DNA from: Thiotrichales bacterium
Lineage (GTDB): Bacteria; Pseudomonadota; Gammaproteobacteria; Francisellales; CACEW01
Reading direction: 5' to 3'
Length of the DNA stretch: 64,000 nucleotides
NCBI GenBank assembly: GCA_947478525.1
Contig: CANJVU010000008.1
Span: 1-64,000 of the forward strand
The position numbers and the translations under genes are program-made. Of the stretch, positions 48,129 through 58,799 are shown in pieces (position 1 is the stretch's first letter; each line of letters starts with the position of its first letter). The notes under the pieces are model-generated. The model did not search any database. It was not told the origin of the DNA and worked only from the letters and a program-made list of their open reading frames with translations.

Positions 48129-48928
48129 TGAAATCGGATGCTCCGCCACCATTTTTTCAAGGGTGATAATTCAATGCGATGCTCGCATACCGCGAAATCA
48201 TCCTGTTCGATTTTGTCGAGCTGTGTAAAGCACAGTGCAGCGTAGAGTCTGATGGGGCGTTGAGTTGCTAATTGATTGCTGGGTAACTGCTCCAATGCTT
48301 GTTGGTATTGTTGGCGCGCCCAATTTGCTTGTTCTTTTAATAAAGCCGTCAGTTGTGTGTTGCCTTGTGGTTTGTTAAAAAGGGCGGGTAAATCGACATT
48401 CTGTTGTTCTAGGCTTTCTGCGGGAAAATATAAATGTTGGCGAGCCAGGTGAAAAGGCGTATCGATAATATGTCGAATGGTCTCCAGTGCAATACCCAAC
48501 GTGTGCGCATATTTTTCAGTATGTTGGTCAATGATGCCGTCGTTTAATACCGTTGCCATTAGGCTATGAATAATGCCGCCCGTGTGTTGATAGTGTTGCG
48601 CCAATTCGGATTGGGTTTCAAAACGCTGAGTTTTTAAGCTCAACAGTGCCGCTTCAATTATGGCCAATAGCGCTACTTTATTCAGTGGCCACTGTTGCGC
48701 AGCGGTTTGCAAAGTTTGAGCAAGGGGATGTTGCGCGTGCTGCTGAAATAACCGCTCGATTTCCTCTTGCCACCAATGCAGTTTAATTTCTGCCATGCTG
48801 GGTTCGTGATAGCGTTCGGCGGTATGGTTCAGCGTTTGTGCATAATTATATAGCGCAAAGATAGCGTTTTTTTTGTCTGGTGCGGTGCGTGCCAGCGCGT
48901 AGGACCAATCAGAGCCAGCAGCAATCAT
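48125..48928 (-). CDS. Squalene/phytoene synthase-like protein, probably not a synthase
   Basis: A 267-residue helical protein of the squalene/phytoene synthase fold ([32 protein letters not shown]). The two Asp-rich motifs that bind the isoprenyl diphosphates are absent: helix 1 has no DxxxD, and the second site reads [14 protein letters not shown] in place of DxxxD. This looks like the NDUFAF6-like branch, linked to respiratory complex I assembly, rather than a carotenoid or hopanoid enzyme. It overlaps ubiG by 4 bases, consistent with a link to respiration. Confidence 0.82.
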   Translation of the reverse strand: MIAAGSDWSYALARTAPDKKNAIFALYNYAQTLNHTAERYHEPSMAEIKLHWWQEEIERLFQQHAQHPLAQTLQTAAQQWPLNKVALLAIIEAALLSLKTQRFETQSELAQHYQHTGGIIHSLMATVLNDGIIDQHTEKYAHTLGIALETIRHIIDTPFHLARQHLYFPAESLEQQNVDLPALFNKPQGNTQLTALLKEQANWARQQYQQALEQLPSNQLATQRPIRLYAALCFTQLDKIEQDDFAVCEHRIELSPLKKWWRSIRFH

Positions 48929-49629
48929 GCCAGATCTTCTTTGGTAAAATACAACATATAATTAACGTCGATACTTGGCGTTAATGAATACTGGTGGCGT
49001 ATGGGATGATAGGTTAAGCCCGTTTTGTCATGGCAATAAAAGCCATTTTTTCTTGCCCAACTGATCAATTCGCTGGGTTTGATAAAGCGTCCATAGGTAT
49101 GCGTGCCTTTCGGTAATAAACCAAGTACATATTCAGCGCCAACGATGGCTTGCACAAAGGATTTTATATTGCGGTTAAGCGTCGACACAAAAAAATGGCC
49201 ATTGGGTTTGAGTAGGGTTGCACAGGCGCGAATCACGCTGGTGGGATCGGGTACATGTTCCAACATTTCCATGCAGACGATGGTGTCAAAATGGTGAGGG
49301 TGTTTTTCTGCCAGCGCCTCAACGCTGATTCGTTGATAGTCGATGGATAAGCTGGATTCGAGTAAATGTAATTTTGCGACTTCCAGGGAAGCTTGCGCTA
49401 GGTCAATCGCGGTTACAATCGCGCCCTCTTTAGCCAGCGCTTCGCTTAAAATCCCGCCGCCACAGCCAACATCCAAGACTTGTTTGCCAGAGAGTATCGT
49501 GTGTTGTTGAATAAATTGCATGCGCAACGGGTTAATTTCGTGTAGTGGCTTGCATTCACCTTGTTTGTCCCACCAGCGCGAGGCCAGTTCTGAAAATTTT
49601 TCGATTTCGATCGGGTCAATATTGATCAT
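48925..49629 (-). CDS. ubiG: Ubiquinone biosynthesis O-methyltransferase
   Basis: A 234-residue SAM-dependent methyltransferase. The N-terminus EIEKFSELASRWWDKQGECKPLHEINPLRM is the UbiG signature, motif I is VLDVGCGGGILSEALAKEG and VCMEMLEHVPDP follows. It carries out both O-methylations in ubiquinone synthesis. Length is normal. ATG 49629 has AGGAAT upstream. Confidence 0.97.
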   Translation of the reverse strand: MINIDPIEIEKFSELASRWWDKQGECKPLHEINPLRMQFIQQHTILSGKQVLDVGCGGGILSEALAKEGAIVTAIDLAQASLEVAKLHLLESSLSIDYQRISVEALAEKHPHHFDTIVCMEMLEHVPDPTSVIRACATLLKPNGHFFVSTLNRNIKSFVQAIVGAEYVLGLLPKGTHTYGRFIKPSELISWARKNGFYCHDKTGLTYHPIRHQYSLTPSIDVNYMLYFTKEDLA

Positions 49630-49727
49630 AAGAGATTCCTAATAAAGTATTAAATCAATGGTAGCATTGTTTTTCCTGAGCTTCCATGGTAGATTTTGCG
49701 CCGACCTAACAAACATAAGGATGTTAT

Positions 49728-51113
49728 ATGTTGCTCAATTATAAACCGAAGCGCTTTGTCTACCTGGTGGCCATTGCTGCAGCATTGGCAGGTTTGCTAT
49801 TTGGTGTGGATGTAGGCGCTATAACGGGAGCGTTGCCGTTTTTAAAAGGCGATTTTCACCTCGATGACCAACAACAGGGGTTAATTGTCAGCTCGGTATT
49901 AATTGGTGCGGTAGTGGGTACCTTAATCAGCGGCTTTATTTCGCGCCGCTATGGCCGACACCTGGCGATTTTAATCAGCTCGATTATTTTTTGTATTGGC
50001 GCTTTGCTCTCGGCGTTCGCCACTTCAGCAGACATGTTGATTGCCGTACGCATCTTTTTAGGCATTGCATTGGGTTTAGCCTCGTTTACCGCTCCTTTAT
50101 ATTTATCTGAAGTGGCGCCTAAGAAAATTCGCGGCGCGTTGATTGCGCTGTATCAATTTATGATTACGGTCGGTATTTTTGCAGCGTTTGTGAGTGATAT
50201 GGCGTTTACGCCGTCTGGCAGCTGGCGCTGGATGTTGGGCATCACTTTTGTGCCAGCTTTTATTATGTTTCTCTCAGTATTGGCGCTGCCCAAGAGTCCG
50301 CGGTGGTTAATGTTGCGTGGTGAGCGCGAAGAAACCATGTCGGTGCTGCGTCGCGTGCGCCATGATGATGAAGTGATCCCTGAGACCGACGAAATCGCCG
50401 AAAGTGTCAAACATGCTCGTGGTGCATTGGGGGCTTTTAGCATCAAGGGCTTTAAAAAATTGTTGTTTTTGGGGGTGATGTTGCAGCTGATGCAGCAATT
50501 CTCTGGAATGAATGCTATTTTGTATTATGCGCCTACCATTTTTAGCATGGCCGGTTTTGCGACACCAGAACAACAGATCTGGTGGACCATGATCATTGGT
50601 TTGGTGAATTGTCTGACCACCATTATTGCCATTGCCATAGTTGATAAGCTGGGCCGTCGCCCCGTATTGTTCTTTGGCTCAACCGTTATTATTATCAGCT
50701 TAATTTTGTTGGGCTTAGCGTTTCATGTTGGTATGCAACTGCATGTCATGCAGGTATTGGCTGTGGTGTGCATCATGACCTTTATTTTTGGGTTTGCCAT
50801 TAGCTTAGGTCCGGTGATCTGGATTCTCTGTTCTGAAATCTTTCCGCTGCAAGGTCGCGATATTGGTGTTACTTTCTCAACCGCGTCCAACTGGATTTGT
50901 AATGCCATCATTGGTTTCTTTTTCTTGGGTGTGTTGCATAAGCTTGGCCCGGCAGGTTCATTCTGGATGTTCTCGGGTATTGGCGCAATTACGTTGTGGT
51001 TCTTTGCGTATTTTGTACCAGAAACTAAAGGCGTATCGCTGGAGAAAATTGAGCAAAACCTAATACAAGGTAAGCGCTTGCGTCACTTGGGCGCAGATGC
51101 GCCACAAGCCTAA
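49728..51113 (+). CDS. Sugar:proton symporter, MFS sugar porter family
   Basis: A 461-residue transporter with 12 hydrophobic segments. Motifs typical of GalP/XylE/AraE are GVDVGAITGALPFL, ISRRYGRH, APKKIRGALIALYQFMITVG, QQFSGMNAILYYAPTIF, DKLGRRPVLFFG and the final VPETKGVSLEKIEQ. It imports a hexose or pentose with H+. The exact sugar cannot be read from the sequence. It is divergent from ubiG and lies just before ftsQ. Confidence 0.93.
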   Translation: MLLNYKPKRFVYLVAIAAALAGLLFGVDVGAITGALPFLKGDFHLDDQQQGLIVSSVLIGAVVGTLISGFISRRYGRHLAILISSIIFCIGALLSAFATSADMLIAVRIFLGIALGLASFTAPLYLSEVAPKKIRGALIALYQFMITVGIFAAFVSDMAFTPSGSWRWMLGITFVPAFIMFLSVLALPKSPRWLMLRGEREETMSVLRRVRHDDEVIPETDEIAESVKHARGALGAFSIKGFKKLLFLGVMLQLMQQFSGMNAILYYAPTIFSMAGFATPEQQIWWTMIIGLVNCLTTIIAIAIVDKLGRRPVLFFGSTVIIISLILLGLAFHVGMQLHVMQVLAVVCIMTFIFGFAISLGPVIWILCSEIFPLQGRDIGVTFSTASNWICNAIIGFFFLGVLHKLGPAGSFWMFSGIGAITLWFFAYFVPETKGVSLEKIEQNLIQGKRLRHLGADAPQA

Positions 51114-51123
51114 AAAGGAATCT

Positions 51124-51846
51124 ATGCGAGTTTTAAAGGGCGCCATTGGTACGCTGGTTTTGGTTTTGATCGTAGTGGCGATTGCAGCGTTAGCACATTA
51201 TCTGTCGCGCCCTGGTATGTTTCCGATTAAAACGGTACAAGTGCAGGGAGATTATCAATTTGTCACCAAACCAGCCATTGCACAAACAGTGACGCCGTTC
51301 GTGAATAATGGCTTTTTTCATGTGGCGGTGGTTAAGGCGCAGTTGGCGTTGGATAATTTGCCGGGCGTTAAGGATTCTACCATTCGGCGCGTGTGGCCAG
51401 ACACTGTGGTGGTGACGTTGGTTGAGCAAAAAACCATAGGTCGTTGGCCCGATGGGCGTTTACTGACAGATGAGGGGATGTTGTTTACCCCCGTGAGCCC
51501 GGGCCTTGGCAATAATTTGCCCTTATTCACCGGTGCTGCAGAAGATTCCGTCTTGATGAGCGACACGTACCAAAAACTTATGCCACTGTTGCAATATGCT
51601 CCGCTTGTGGTTAAAGAAATAAGTTATCAACACGGCACGGGGTTTCGGTTAATAACGCAGGATGGTGTCACCATTACCCTGGGGTTAATTAATATCCCCG
51701 AGCGTCTGAATCGCCTGATTCACGCCTGGCCGCAGCTGCTGGCATCGAATACCAAACAAATCCCTGATTTTATTGATATGCAATACAAAAACGGCTTTGC
51801 AGTAAGTTGGAAAGCAAAGCCAAAGCCAATAAACGTTAAAAAATAG
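51124..51846 (+). CDS. ftsQ: Cell division protein FtsQ
   Basis: A 240-residue bitopic protein: one membrane helix (about 8-27, TLVLVLIVVAIAALAHYL), a POTRA domain starting FPIKTVQVQGDYQFV, then the FtsQ domain with DNLPGVKDSTIRRVWPDTVVVTLVEQ. It joins the divisome through FtsB and FtsL. I chose ATG 51124, 10 bases after the sugar porter stop, with an AAAGGA site. The usual upstream ddl/murB/murC genes are absent. Confidence 0.93.
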   Translation: MRVLKGAIGTLVLVLIVVAIAALAHYLSRPGMFPIKTVQVQGDYQFVTKPAIAQTVTPFVNNGFFHVAVVKAQLALDNLPGVKDSTIRRVWPDTVVVTLVEQKTIGRWPDGRLLTDEGMLFTPVSPGLGNNLPLFTGAAEDSVLMSDTYQKLMPLLQYAPLVVKEISYQHGTGFRLITQDGVTITLGLINIPERLNRLIHAWPQLLASNTKQIPDFIDMQYKNGFAVSWKAKPKPINVKK

Positions 51847-51981
51847 CGCGATTCTACTTTTATCAATTTTTTTTTCAGCTATACTCCCTATAAGTACTGG
51901 TGGTCGCGATTATTTTGTGTTAGATTGTGGCCAGCCGCGGGTATTGTGGCACCGTAAATTGAGCTGGGAGTTTAGCAATTC

Positions 51982-53217
51982 ATGTCAAGGACACCGGATA
52001 AAAATCTAGTAACAGCACTGGATATTGGAACGTCAAAAGTAGTCGCCATCGTGGCAGAAGTTGACGATGAAAAAGTCAACGTCGTCGGCGTTGGCGTACA
52101 GCCTTCGCGTGGTTTAAAGAAAGGCGTTATCGTTAATATTGAGTCAACCGTGCAGGCGATTAAAGCCGCCATTGAAGAAGCCGAACATATGGCGGATTGT
52201 AAAGTCACTTCAGTGTATACGGGCATTGCGGGTAACCATATTCAAAGTTTTAATTCCAATGGCGTTGTCGCCATTCGGGATAATGAAGTATCCCCTTCTG
52301 ATATCGAGCGGGTGATCGATGCTGCGAAAGCGGTGCCCATTCCCACAGATCAACGCATTTTGCATATTATCCCTCAAGAGTTTATCATCGACAGTCAGGC
52401 CGGCATTAAAGAGCCACTCGGCATGTCTGGTGTTCGCCTAGAAGCCAAGGTGCATATGGTGACGGGTTCCGTCAGTGCGGCGCAAAACATCGTGCGTTGT
52501 GTCCATCAATGTGGTTTAGAGTTAACGGACCTTGTGTTGGAACAATTGGCTTCGAGTAACGCAGTGTTAACCGAAGATGAAAAAGAATTAGGCGTTTGCC
52601 TGGTGGACATTGGTGGTGGTACGGCAGATATCTCGGTGTTTACCGAAGGGGCGATTCGCCACACAGCGAACATTGCCATTGCCGGTTCACAAGTGACCAG
52701 TGATGTGGCGCATGCCTTGCGTACGCCAACACAATATGCAGAAGCCATTAAAATTCAGCATGGCGTGGCGTTAACCCGCATGGCCAAACCTGAAGACACC
52801 ATTGAAGTGCGTGGTGTGGGTGATCGCCCGGGTCGTCGTTTGTCGATGCAAACCTTGGCGGGCGTGATTGAAGCCCGTTATGAAGAATTATTTACGCTGA
52901 TTTATCAAAACCTCAAAGAAAACGGTTATGCCGATAAAATATCGTCAGGGATTGTGCTCACTGGGGGCTCGTCAAAAATGCGTGGTGTATTGGAATTGGC
53001 CGAAGAAGTGTTCAGAATTCCCGTACGTTTAGGTGTACCGGAAAACGTGACTGGGTTGACCGATGTGGTCACCAACCCTATTCATGCAACGGGTGTAGGT
53101 TTGTTGTTGTACGCACAACAAGAAATGAAAGAGAATGCTGGTCCGAAGGTTGCTGTGACGGAGGATGCAGAGGGTTTGTGGCAAAAAATGCGTCAGTGGT
53201 TTGCGCGACACTTTTAA
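51982..53217 (+). CDS. ftsA: Cell division protein FtsA
   Basis: A 411-residue actin-like protein ([18 protein letters not shown], the SHS2 domain, [29 protein letters not shown]) with a C-terminal amphipathic membrane-binding end ([13 protein letters not shown]). It anchors FtsZ to the membrane. A 135-base gap from ftsQ includes a TATACT -10-like box near 51880, so ftsA may have its own promoter. ftsZ follows 16 bases later. Confidence 0.97.
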   Translation: MSRTPDKNLVTALDIGTSKVVAIVAEVDDEKVNVVGVGVQPSRGLKKGVIVNIESTVQAIKAAIEEAEHMADCKVTSVYTGIAGNHIQSFNSNGVVAIRDNEVSPSDIERVIDAAKAVPIPTDQRILHIIPQEFIIDSQAGIKEPLGMSGVRLEAKVHMVTGSVSAAQNIVRCVHQCGLELTDLVLEQLASSNAVLTEDEKELGVCLVDIGGGTADISVFTEGAIRHTANIAIAGSQVTSDVAHALRTPTQYAEAIKIQHGVALTRMAKPEDTIEVRGVGDRPGRRLSMQTLAGVIEARYEELFTLIYQNLKENGYADKISSGIVLTGGSSKMRGVLELAEEVFRIPVRLGVPENVTGLTDVVTNPIHATGVGLLLYAQQEMKENAGPKVAVTEDAEGLWQKMRQWFARHF

Positions 53218-53233
53218 GGGAAGGAAAACGAGC

Positions 53234-54475
53234 ATGTACGATTTAAAGGAAACGGTCATGGATAATGCAGTTATTAAAGTAATCGGTGTGGGTGGTGGTG
53301 GATGTAATGCCGTGGAGCACATGTTGCGTCAAAATATTGAAGGCGTAGATTTTATTTGTGCCAATACCGATGCACAAGTACTCAAAAATTTAAGCGCGCG
53401 TAACATCCTGCAATTGGGCACACAGTTGACCAAAGGTTTGGGTGCGGGTGCTAACCCAGAAATTGGCAAACGTGCGGCGCAAGAAGATCGTACGCGCATT
53501 CAGGAATTATTGAATGGCGCCGATATGGTGTTCATTACCGCGGGTATGGGTGGTGGTACCGGTACCGGTGCTGCACCTGTGGTTGCTGAAATTGCCCGCG
53601 ACATGGGCATTTTGACGGTTGCTGTTGTTACTCGTCCGTTCCCCTTTGAAGGTCGTCGTCGTATGCAAGTGGCCGAAGCGGGTATTACCGAGCTGGCAGA
53701 AAAAGTAGATTCCTTAATTACCATTCCTAACGAAAAATTGCTGACGGTATTGGGTAAAAACGTTAGCCTGCTTGATGCATTCAAAGCGGCGAATAATGTA
53801 TTGCAAGGCGCGGTGCAGGGTATTTCTGAATTGATTACCCGCCCAGGCTTGATCAACGTTGACTTTGCTGATGTCAAAACCGTGATGTCTGAGATGGGTA
53901 TGGCGATGATGGGTACCGCGATGGCTGCCGGTGAAGACCGTGCCCGCGAAGCTGCAGAAGCTGCGGTGGCCAGTCCGTTGTTAGAAGATATTACGTTGTC
54001 TGGTGCTAAGGGTGTATTGGTGAACATCACCTCTGGCCCGAACATGTCGATTGGTGAATTTGAAGAAGTGGGTGAAGTGATTAAGAGCTTTACCTCCGAT
54101 CAAGCAACCGTTGTAGTGGGTACTGTTATCGATCCGGAAATGGGTGATAACTTACGTGTGACCATTGTGGTGACGGGTCTGTCGAATCCTCGCGGTGAAA
54201 CGCCTTCCACTACGCGTGGTGCAGCGATTCAGTCTCCGGTGAAAAGCACCACTCCAGCGGGTGGCAATGCTTATCGTTATTCGATGGGTAATCCCTCACC
54301 AGCGAGCGCAAGCCCGTTGGCAACACCTCCTTCGGTTGCGGCAAGCAATAAGCGCCAGCAACAACAGGCAGTTGAGCCCCCCAAAGCGCCAGAGCGTTCA
54401 CGCATGAATGTGGATGTAAACCAAGATGCTGATTATTTGGATATTCCTACGTTCTTGAGACGTAAAGCGGATTAG
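53234..54475 (+). CDS. ftsZ: Cell division protein FtsZ
   Basis: A 413-residue tubulin-like GTPase. [13 protein letters not shown] and the tubulin signature [16 protein letters not shown] are present. A Pro/Ser/Gln-rich linker leads to the conserved tail [14 protein letters not shown], which binds FtsA and ZipA. I chose ATG 53234 ([16 protein letters not shown]) with a GGGAAGGAAAA site. It forms the division ring. Confidence 0.98.
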   Translation: MYDLKETVMDNAVIKVIGVGGGGCNAVEHMLRQNIEGVDFICANTDAQVLKNLSARNILQLGTQLTKGLGAGANPEIGKRAAQEDRTRIQELLNGADMVFITAGMGGGTGTGAAPVVAEIARDMGILTVAVVTRPFPFEGRRRMQVAEAGITELAEKVDSLITIPNEKLLTVLGKNVSLLDAFKAANNVLQGAVQGISELITRPGLINVDFADVKTVMSEMGMAMMGTAMAAGEDRAREAAEAAVASPLLEDITLSGAKGVLVNITSGPNMSIGEFEEVGEVIKSFTSDQATVVVGTVIDPEMGDNLRVTIVVTGLSNPRGETPSTTRGAAIQSPVKSTTPAGGNAYRYSMGNPSPASASPLATPPSVAASNKRQQQQAVEPPKAPERSRMNVDVNQDADYLDIPTFLRRKAD

Positions 54476-54481
54476 TGGCGG

Positions 54482-55342
54482 ATGTCGGTGCTACAGCAAA
54501 CCATTAAAAATCCAATTCATTTAGCTGGCGTGGGTCTCCACGCCGGCTGTGAGGTTTATGCAACGTTGTTACCGGCGCAAGAAAATCAGGGCATTGTGTT
54601 TCGTCGTACCGACCTGAAGCCAGCAGTGGATTTGCAAATTAAACCAGAAAACATTCAAGAAGCGTTGTTGTGTACCAAATTGGTGCAAGATGGCGCTGAT
54701 GTTGCCACCATTGAACACATCATGGCCGCGTTATGTGCCATGCAAATTGATAATATTACCGTCGAATTAACCGCCGCAGAAGTGCCGGTGATGGATGGCA
54801 GTGCCGAACCCTTTGTATTTGCCATTCGTGCTGCAGGAATCGTTGTTCAATCTGCGAAGCGACGTTATTTGCGCATTAAGAAAAAAGTACGGGTCGAAGA
54901 GGGCGATAAATTTGCGGAATTTTTACCGCACAGTGGTGGATTGCGTTTACAGCTCTCGATTGATTTTCCACATCCCGTTATTCAGAAAACCAAGCAAGAC
55001 ATTAGTTTTGATCTAACCTCCATTGGGTTTACTAACCAAATCTCGCGTGCCAGAACCTTTGGTGCAGCGAAAGACTTAGACCAGCTACACGCCAAGAAAT
55101 TGGCCTTGGGTGCCAGCTTGAGCAATGCCGTTGGGTTGAGTGACGATGGCGTGTTAAACCCCGAAGGCTTGCGTTATCCGGATGAATTTGTGAAGCATAA
55201 GTTGCTCGATTGCATTGGCGATTTATATGTCGCGGGCGCCATCATTGGCCTGTTCCGTGCGCATAAAACCGGACATACGCTGAATAACCGCTTATTGCGG
55301 GCGGTATTGGCCGATCAAGAAGCGTATGAGTGGGTTGAGTAA
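54482..55342 (+). CDS. lpxC: UDP-3-O-acyl-N-acetylglucosamine deacetylase
   Basis: A 286-residue zinc amidase, the committed step of lipid A synthesis. Zinc ligands are in IEHIMAAL and FVKHKLLDCIGDL; the catalytic His is in AHKTGHTLNNRLLRAVL. The length is slightly under the usual 300-305 because the C-terminus is short after YEWVE. It begins 6 bases after ftsZ, as in other gammaproteobacteria. It ends 1 base from the convergent exporter gene. Confidence 0.97.
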   Translation: MSVLQQTIKNPIHLAGVGLHAGCEVYATLLPAQENQGIVFRRTDLKPAVDLQIKPENIQEALLCTKLVQDGADVATIEHIMAALCAMQIDNITVELTAAEVPVMDGSAEPFVFAIRAAGIVVQSAKRRYLRIKKKVRVEEGDKFAEFLPHSGGLRLQLSIDFPHPVIQKTKQDISFDLTSIGFTNQISRARTFGAAKDLDQLHAKKLALGASLSNAVGLSDDGVLNPEGLRYPDEFVKHKLLDCIGDLYVAGAIIGLFRAHKTGHTLNNRLLRAVLADQEAYEWVE

Positions 55343-55343
55343 T

Positions 55344-56510
55344 TTATTTCGGCCATTTAAATCGCGCAAATATCAGCAACAGTACTATGCTGACCACGAC
55401 ATACAGTCCTCCAAAAATCCACTCATTGCGCACCACAATATAAGCAATAATCAACGATGCCAATCCACTGCTGGTTAAATTGCCACAGCCAATAACCGCA
55501 GCAGCCTTGCCAGCTTGAAGTTGCATTGGCCGCATGGCATAGGAAATACACAGTGGAAACAGCCATGACATGCCAAATTGCATCATCATCATGGCCGCCA
55601 TAAACCAGCCAATCAGGTGAGTACCTAAGATGCATCCAGTGATGATGGCAATGCCTGAGCCTATACATAACAAAAGACTGGTCATCATCATATATCGATC
55701 CGGCACTCGATTAATCATGATACGATTGAGAGCCATGGCCACCAATGCTGCCAGGGCAATATAAAACATGATCCAGCCATACTGAATAACTGAAACACCT
55801 AAATTGCCCTGCAATAAAATTGGGGCAAAAATATAAAACGCTGCGAGTAAGATAGAATCGGATACAGTACCAACCATAAAAGGCCAGAATTGCGCATGGC
55901 TTACCACGCCGCCATACGATTTGAGAATTTGCCAGAGATGGATGTTATCAGCCCGCTGCTTAAGGCTTTCTGTCAGCTTGCAAGTCAGTAAAACTGAGAT
56001 CAATCCAGCAATGGCGAGGATGCCAAAATTATAACGCCACCCAAAATAATGCTGTACATAGCTGCCGATGACCGGTGCCAAAATCGGAACCAGTGACCAG
56101 GTCATGCCTTGATAAATCGCGGTTTTTTTAAATTCATCATGTGTCAAAATATCGCGCATGGTGGCGCGTGACCCTACACTAAATACACCGGCGCCAATAC
56201 CTTGAAAGGTTCTGGCAATAATCAACAGGGTGATAGAAGGCGTTAATGCGGCCATAATACTGGTGGCAAAAAAAATCATTGCACCAAATACCATACAAGG
56301 CTTTCGACCGAATCGATCCATGAGGGGGCCGTACAATAACTGTGATAATCCAGAGGTGATGAGAAATGCGAAAAACGTCAACTGTACATTGGCGATGCTG
56401 GTGTGAAGTTCATTTGCGATGACCAACGTTGAGGGTAAATAAATATCCACACTCATTTGGATCAGTGTCATAAAAAATAATAAGCTACAAACCGTTGCGG
56501 TTTTACCCAT
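55344..56510 (-). CDS. MFS drug-type exporter, Bcr/CflA family (copy 3)
   Basis: A 388-residue transporter with the helix-1 motif VDIYLPSTLVIANEL and motif A in YGPLMDRFGRKPCMVFGAM. It has about 12 hydrophobic segments. I chose ATG 56510 (MGKTATVCSLLFF), which overlaps the end of rlmKL by 8 bases; a longer start at 56555 adds a stretch unlike family starts. It is probably transcribed with rlmKL. Substrate unknown. Confidence 0.87.
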   Translation of the reverse strand: MGKTATVCSLLFFMTLIQMSVDIYLPSTLVIANELHTSIANVQLTFFAFLITSGLSQLLYGPLMDRFGRKPCMVFGAMIFFATSIMAALTPSITLLIIARTFQGIGAGVFSVGSRATMRDILTHDEFKKTAIYQGMTWSLVPILAPVIGSYVQHYFGWRYNFGILAIAGLISVLLTCKLTESLKQRADNIHLWQILKSYGGVVSHAQFWPFMVGTVSDSILLAAFYIFAPILLQGNLGVSVIQYGWIMFYIALAALVAMALNRIMINRVPDRYMMMTSLLLCIGSGIAIITGCILGTHLIGWFMAAMMMMQFGMSWLFPLCISYAMRPMQLQAGKAAAVIGCGNLTSSGLASLIIAYIVVRNEWIFGGLYVVVSIVLLLIFARFKWPK

Positions 56511-58686
56511 GGTGGCGAATTTCCCAAACGTGATGCATATTGGCGCGGCGTTCAAAGTCGGGCGGCAGCGTCAAATGGCTGATGTTGGTCAGCGAATAAT
56601 TTTCCAGGACCATTTTGTTCAGCTTAAAGTTTTTCTGGTTGCAGGAAAAATATAAGATGCCCTCATTGCTTAATCGATCCATGCACAGGTGAATCAGCTC
56701 AACATGATCGCGTTGAATATCCAGCGTGGTATTCATGCGTTTGGAATTGGAAAAAGTGGGCGGATTTAAAAAGATGACGTCATAAAAGTCATTGGTTAAC
56801 CCCAGCCACTGTAAGCAATCCGCTTGCACAAAGGGGTGCTTAAGGATAGAGAGCCCATTCAATTCAAAATTGTGTTGGCCCCATTCCAAATACGTATTCG
56901 ACAAATCTACGCTGGTCACTGCTTTGGCACCCATCAATGCCGCTTGTACGCTGGCGCTGCAGGTGTACGCAAATAAATTTAAAAAACGTTTGCCAATACT
57001 CGCTCGCGCGGCTTTTTGGCGCAAAATACGATGATCCAGAAAGATACCCGTGTCTAAATAATCGGTGAAATTGACCCACAGCTTAGCTTTGCCTTCGGTG
57101 ATTTCATAATATTGATTCTGTTCTTCCAGTTTTTCATACTGCGCGCTGCCTTTTTGCGATTGGCGAACTTTCAAGAAAATCTGATTGGCGGGGATTTGTA
57201 ATTCGCGATGCAATACCGCCAGTACTTCATTCAAGCGCTGCTTGGCTTTCTTGGGGTCAATCTCGAAGGGCGCTTGATACTCTTGCACATGCAGCCATTT
57301 GCCTTCATAAAAATCCACGGCAACCGCGTAGTCAGGCAGGTCAGCATCATAAATTCGATAGCAGCTGACTTCCTCGCGTTTTACCCAATTTTTTAAGTTT
57401 TTCACGTTCTTCATCAGGCGATTGGCAAACATTTCTGCATTGGGGCTCAAACCCTGTTCCAGCAGTACCCCCATCTGGCGCGACTGGCGTTGCTCTGGGG
57501 TTTCATGGCGTAAAAAAGTTTCTGGTTGAATGTCGAATAAAAACAACCGACACGGTATTAACCCGTTAAAAAACGGATAATATTTTTTTGAACGAATGCC
57601 GATGGCTTTGGTGCATTCTGGCGGCGCACCCGAAAATAAGGCCAGCTGCCAGCTGACGAAATGTTGTTTTAACGCTTCGCCAAAGCCTTTAAATAAATGA
57701 TTGAGCGAAGCAAGATCATCAGTATTCATGCGTTCGCCGTAGGGAGGGTTGCAGACGATGAGGCCCGGGGAAATATCTTCCCTTTTTAGCAATTCAGTAC
57801 AATCCACAAAACTCACTGAAATCCGATCGCTCAAGTCAGCTCGTGCGATATTTTCCTGGCTTTTGCTGATGGCATGCGGGTGATTATCGCTACCGAGGAT
57901 GGTAACATTTTGTCTAGACAAACCGACGGTTTTTCGCTGTTCTGCTTCTTCCATCAAACGCTGCCACATCGCGGGTCGATGCTGTTGCCAACCGAAAAAT
58001 CCAAAGTAATCACGTTGCAGTCCAGGCGCAATGTCAAAAGCCATCAGTGCGGCTTCAACCAAAATAGTGCCGGTGCCACACATGGGGTCTAATAAGGTTG
58101 CGTGTGGCAATGCTAATTGCTTGAGCCAACCTGCCCGTAATAAAATCGCTGCGGCCAACGTTTCTTTCAGCGGTGCTCTGCCAGCTTCTAAGCGATAACC
58201 ACGACGATGTAAACTTTCACCCGATAAATTTAAATTTAAGGTACACAATATGCCATCGGTGTGTAAATTCAGGGAAATACTCGGGCGAAATGTTTCTACT
58301 GAAGGCCGCCTGCCGGTACGATCACGAAACTGATCGACAATCGCATCTTTGGCGCGTTGCGCGATAAACAGCGAATTGTTTATGCCACTATGATGCCCGC
58401 TGACATCAATGCACAAGGTGCCATCTACATCCAGATGCTCAGCCCAATCAATGGTTTGCATTGCCTGATACAGCGCATCTGCGTCGGCGGCTTCAAATTG
58501 TGCCAATTGCAGCAATACATGGTTCGCCAGGCGTGACCATAGACAAACCTTATAGGCCAGTTCAGTTTCGCCTTCGAAATAAACCCCGGCAACGGTTTCT
58601 TTCACCTGTTGCGCGCCCAGCGCTAATAATTCTTCACGCAATAAGCCTTCTAGGTTTTTAGCACAGGTAGCAAAAAAAAGGGACAT
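56503..58686 (-). CDS. rlmL: Bifunctional 23S rRNA methyltransferase RlmKL
   Basis: A 727-residue two-enzyme fusion. The first half has a THUMP domain and an RlmL-type methyltransferase (LLDPMCGTGTILVEAALMA, CNPPYGERM) for 23S m2G2445. The second half is RlmK-like (LNLFAYTCSASVQAALMGA, FLNPPTFSNSKRM) for m7G2069. Length agrees with E. coli RlmL (702). Both catalytic motifs are intact. Confidence 0.96.
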   Translation of the reverse strand: MSLFFATCAKNLEGLLREELLALGAQQVKETVAGVYFEGETELAYKVCLWSRLANHVLLQLAQFEAADADALYQAMQTIDWAEHLDVDGTLCIDVSGHHSGINNSLFIAQRAKDAIVDQFRDRTGRRPSVETFRPSISLNLHTDGILCTLNLNLSGESLHRRGYRLEAGRAPLKETLAAAILLRAGWLKQLALPHATLLDPMCGTGTILVEAALMAFDIAPGLQRDYFGFFGWQQHRPAMWQRLMEEAEQRKTVGLSRQNVTILGSDNHPHAISKSQENIARADLSDRISVSFVDCTELLKREDISPGLIVCNPPYGERMNTDDLASLNHLFKGFGEALKQHFVSWQLALFSGAPPECTKAIGIRSKKYYPFFNGLIPCRLFLFDIQPETFLRHETPEQRQSRQMGVLLEQGLSPNAEMFANRLMKNVKNLKNWVKREEVSCYRIYDADLPDYAVAVDFYEGKWLHVQEYQAPFEIDPKKAKQRLNEVLAVLHRELQIPANQIFLKVRQSQKGSAQYEKLEEQNQYYEITEGKAKLWVNFTDYLDTGIFLDHRILRQKAARASIGKRFLNLFAYTCSASVQAALMGAKAVTSVDLSNTYLEWGQHNFELNGLSILKHPFVQADCLQWLGLTNDFYDVIFLNPPTFSNSKRMNTTLDIQRDHVELIHLCMDRLSNEGILYFSCNQKNFKLNKMVLENYSLTNISHLTLPPDFERRANMHHVWEIRHHG

Positions 58687-58799
58687 AAGAGTAACGCCTA
58701 TAATGGTTTGAGCGCATTATATCATGGCGTGCTTTAAGTGTTGAAAATACTTTGGCAAATAATACGGGCGGCATTTTTGCAGATAACCTTATATCACAT

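Noticed and set aside
48125..48928. Carotenoid or hopanoid biosynthesis gene
   Set aside because: The Asp-rich substrate-binding motifs are missing and no other terpenoid genes are nearby.
53500..54045. 181-codon minus-strand open frame
   Set aside because: It lies wholly opposite ftsZ, has low-complexity Ser/Ala/Pro content and no ribosome-binding site; it is a shadow of ftsZ codon use.
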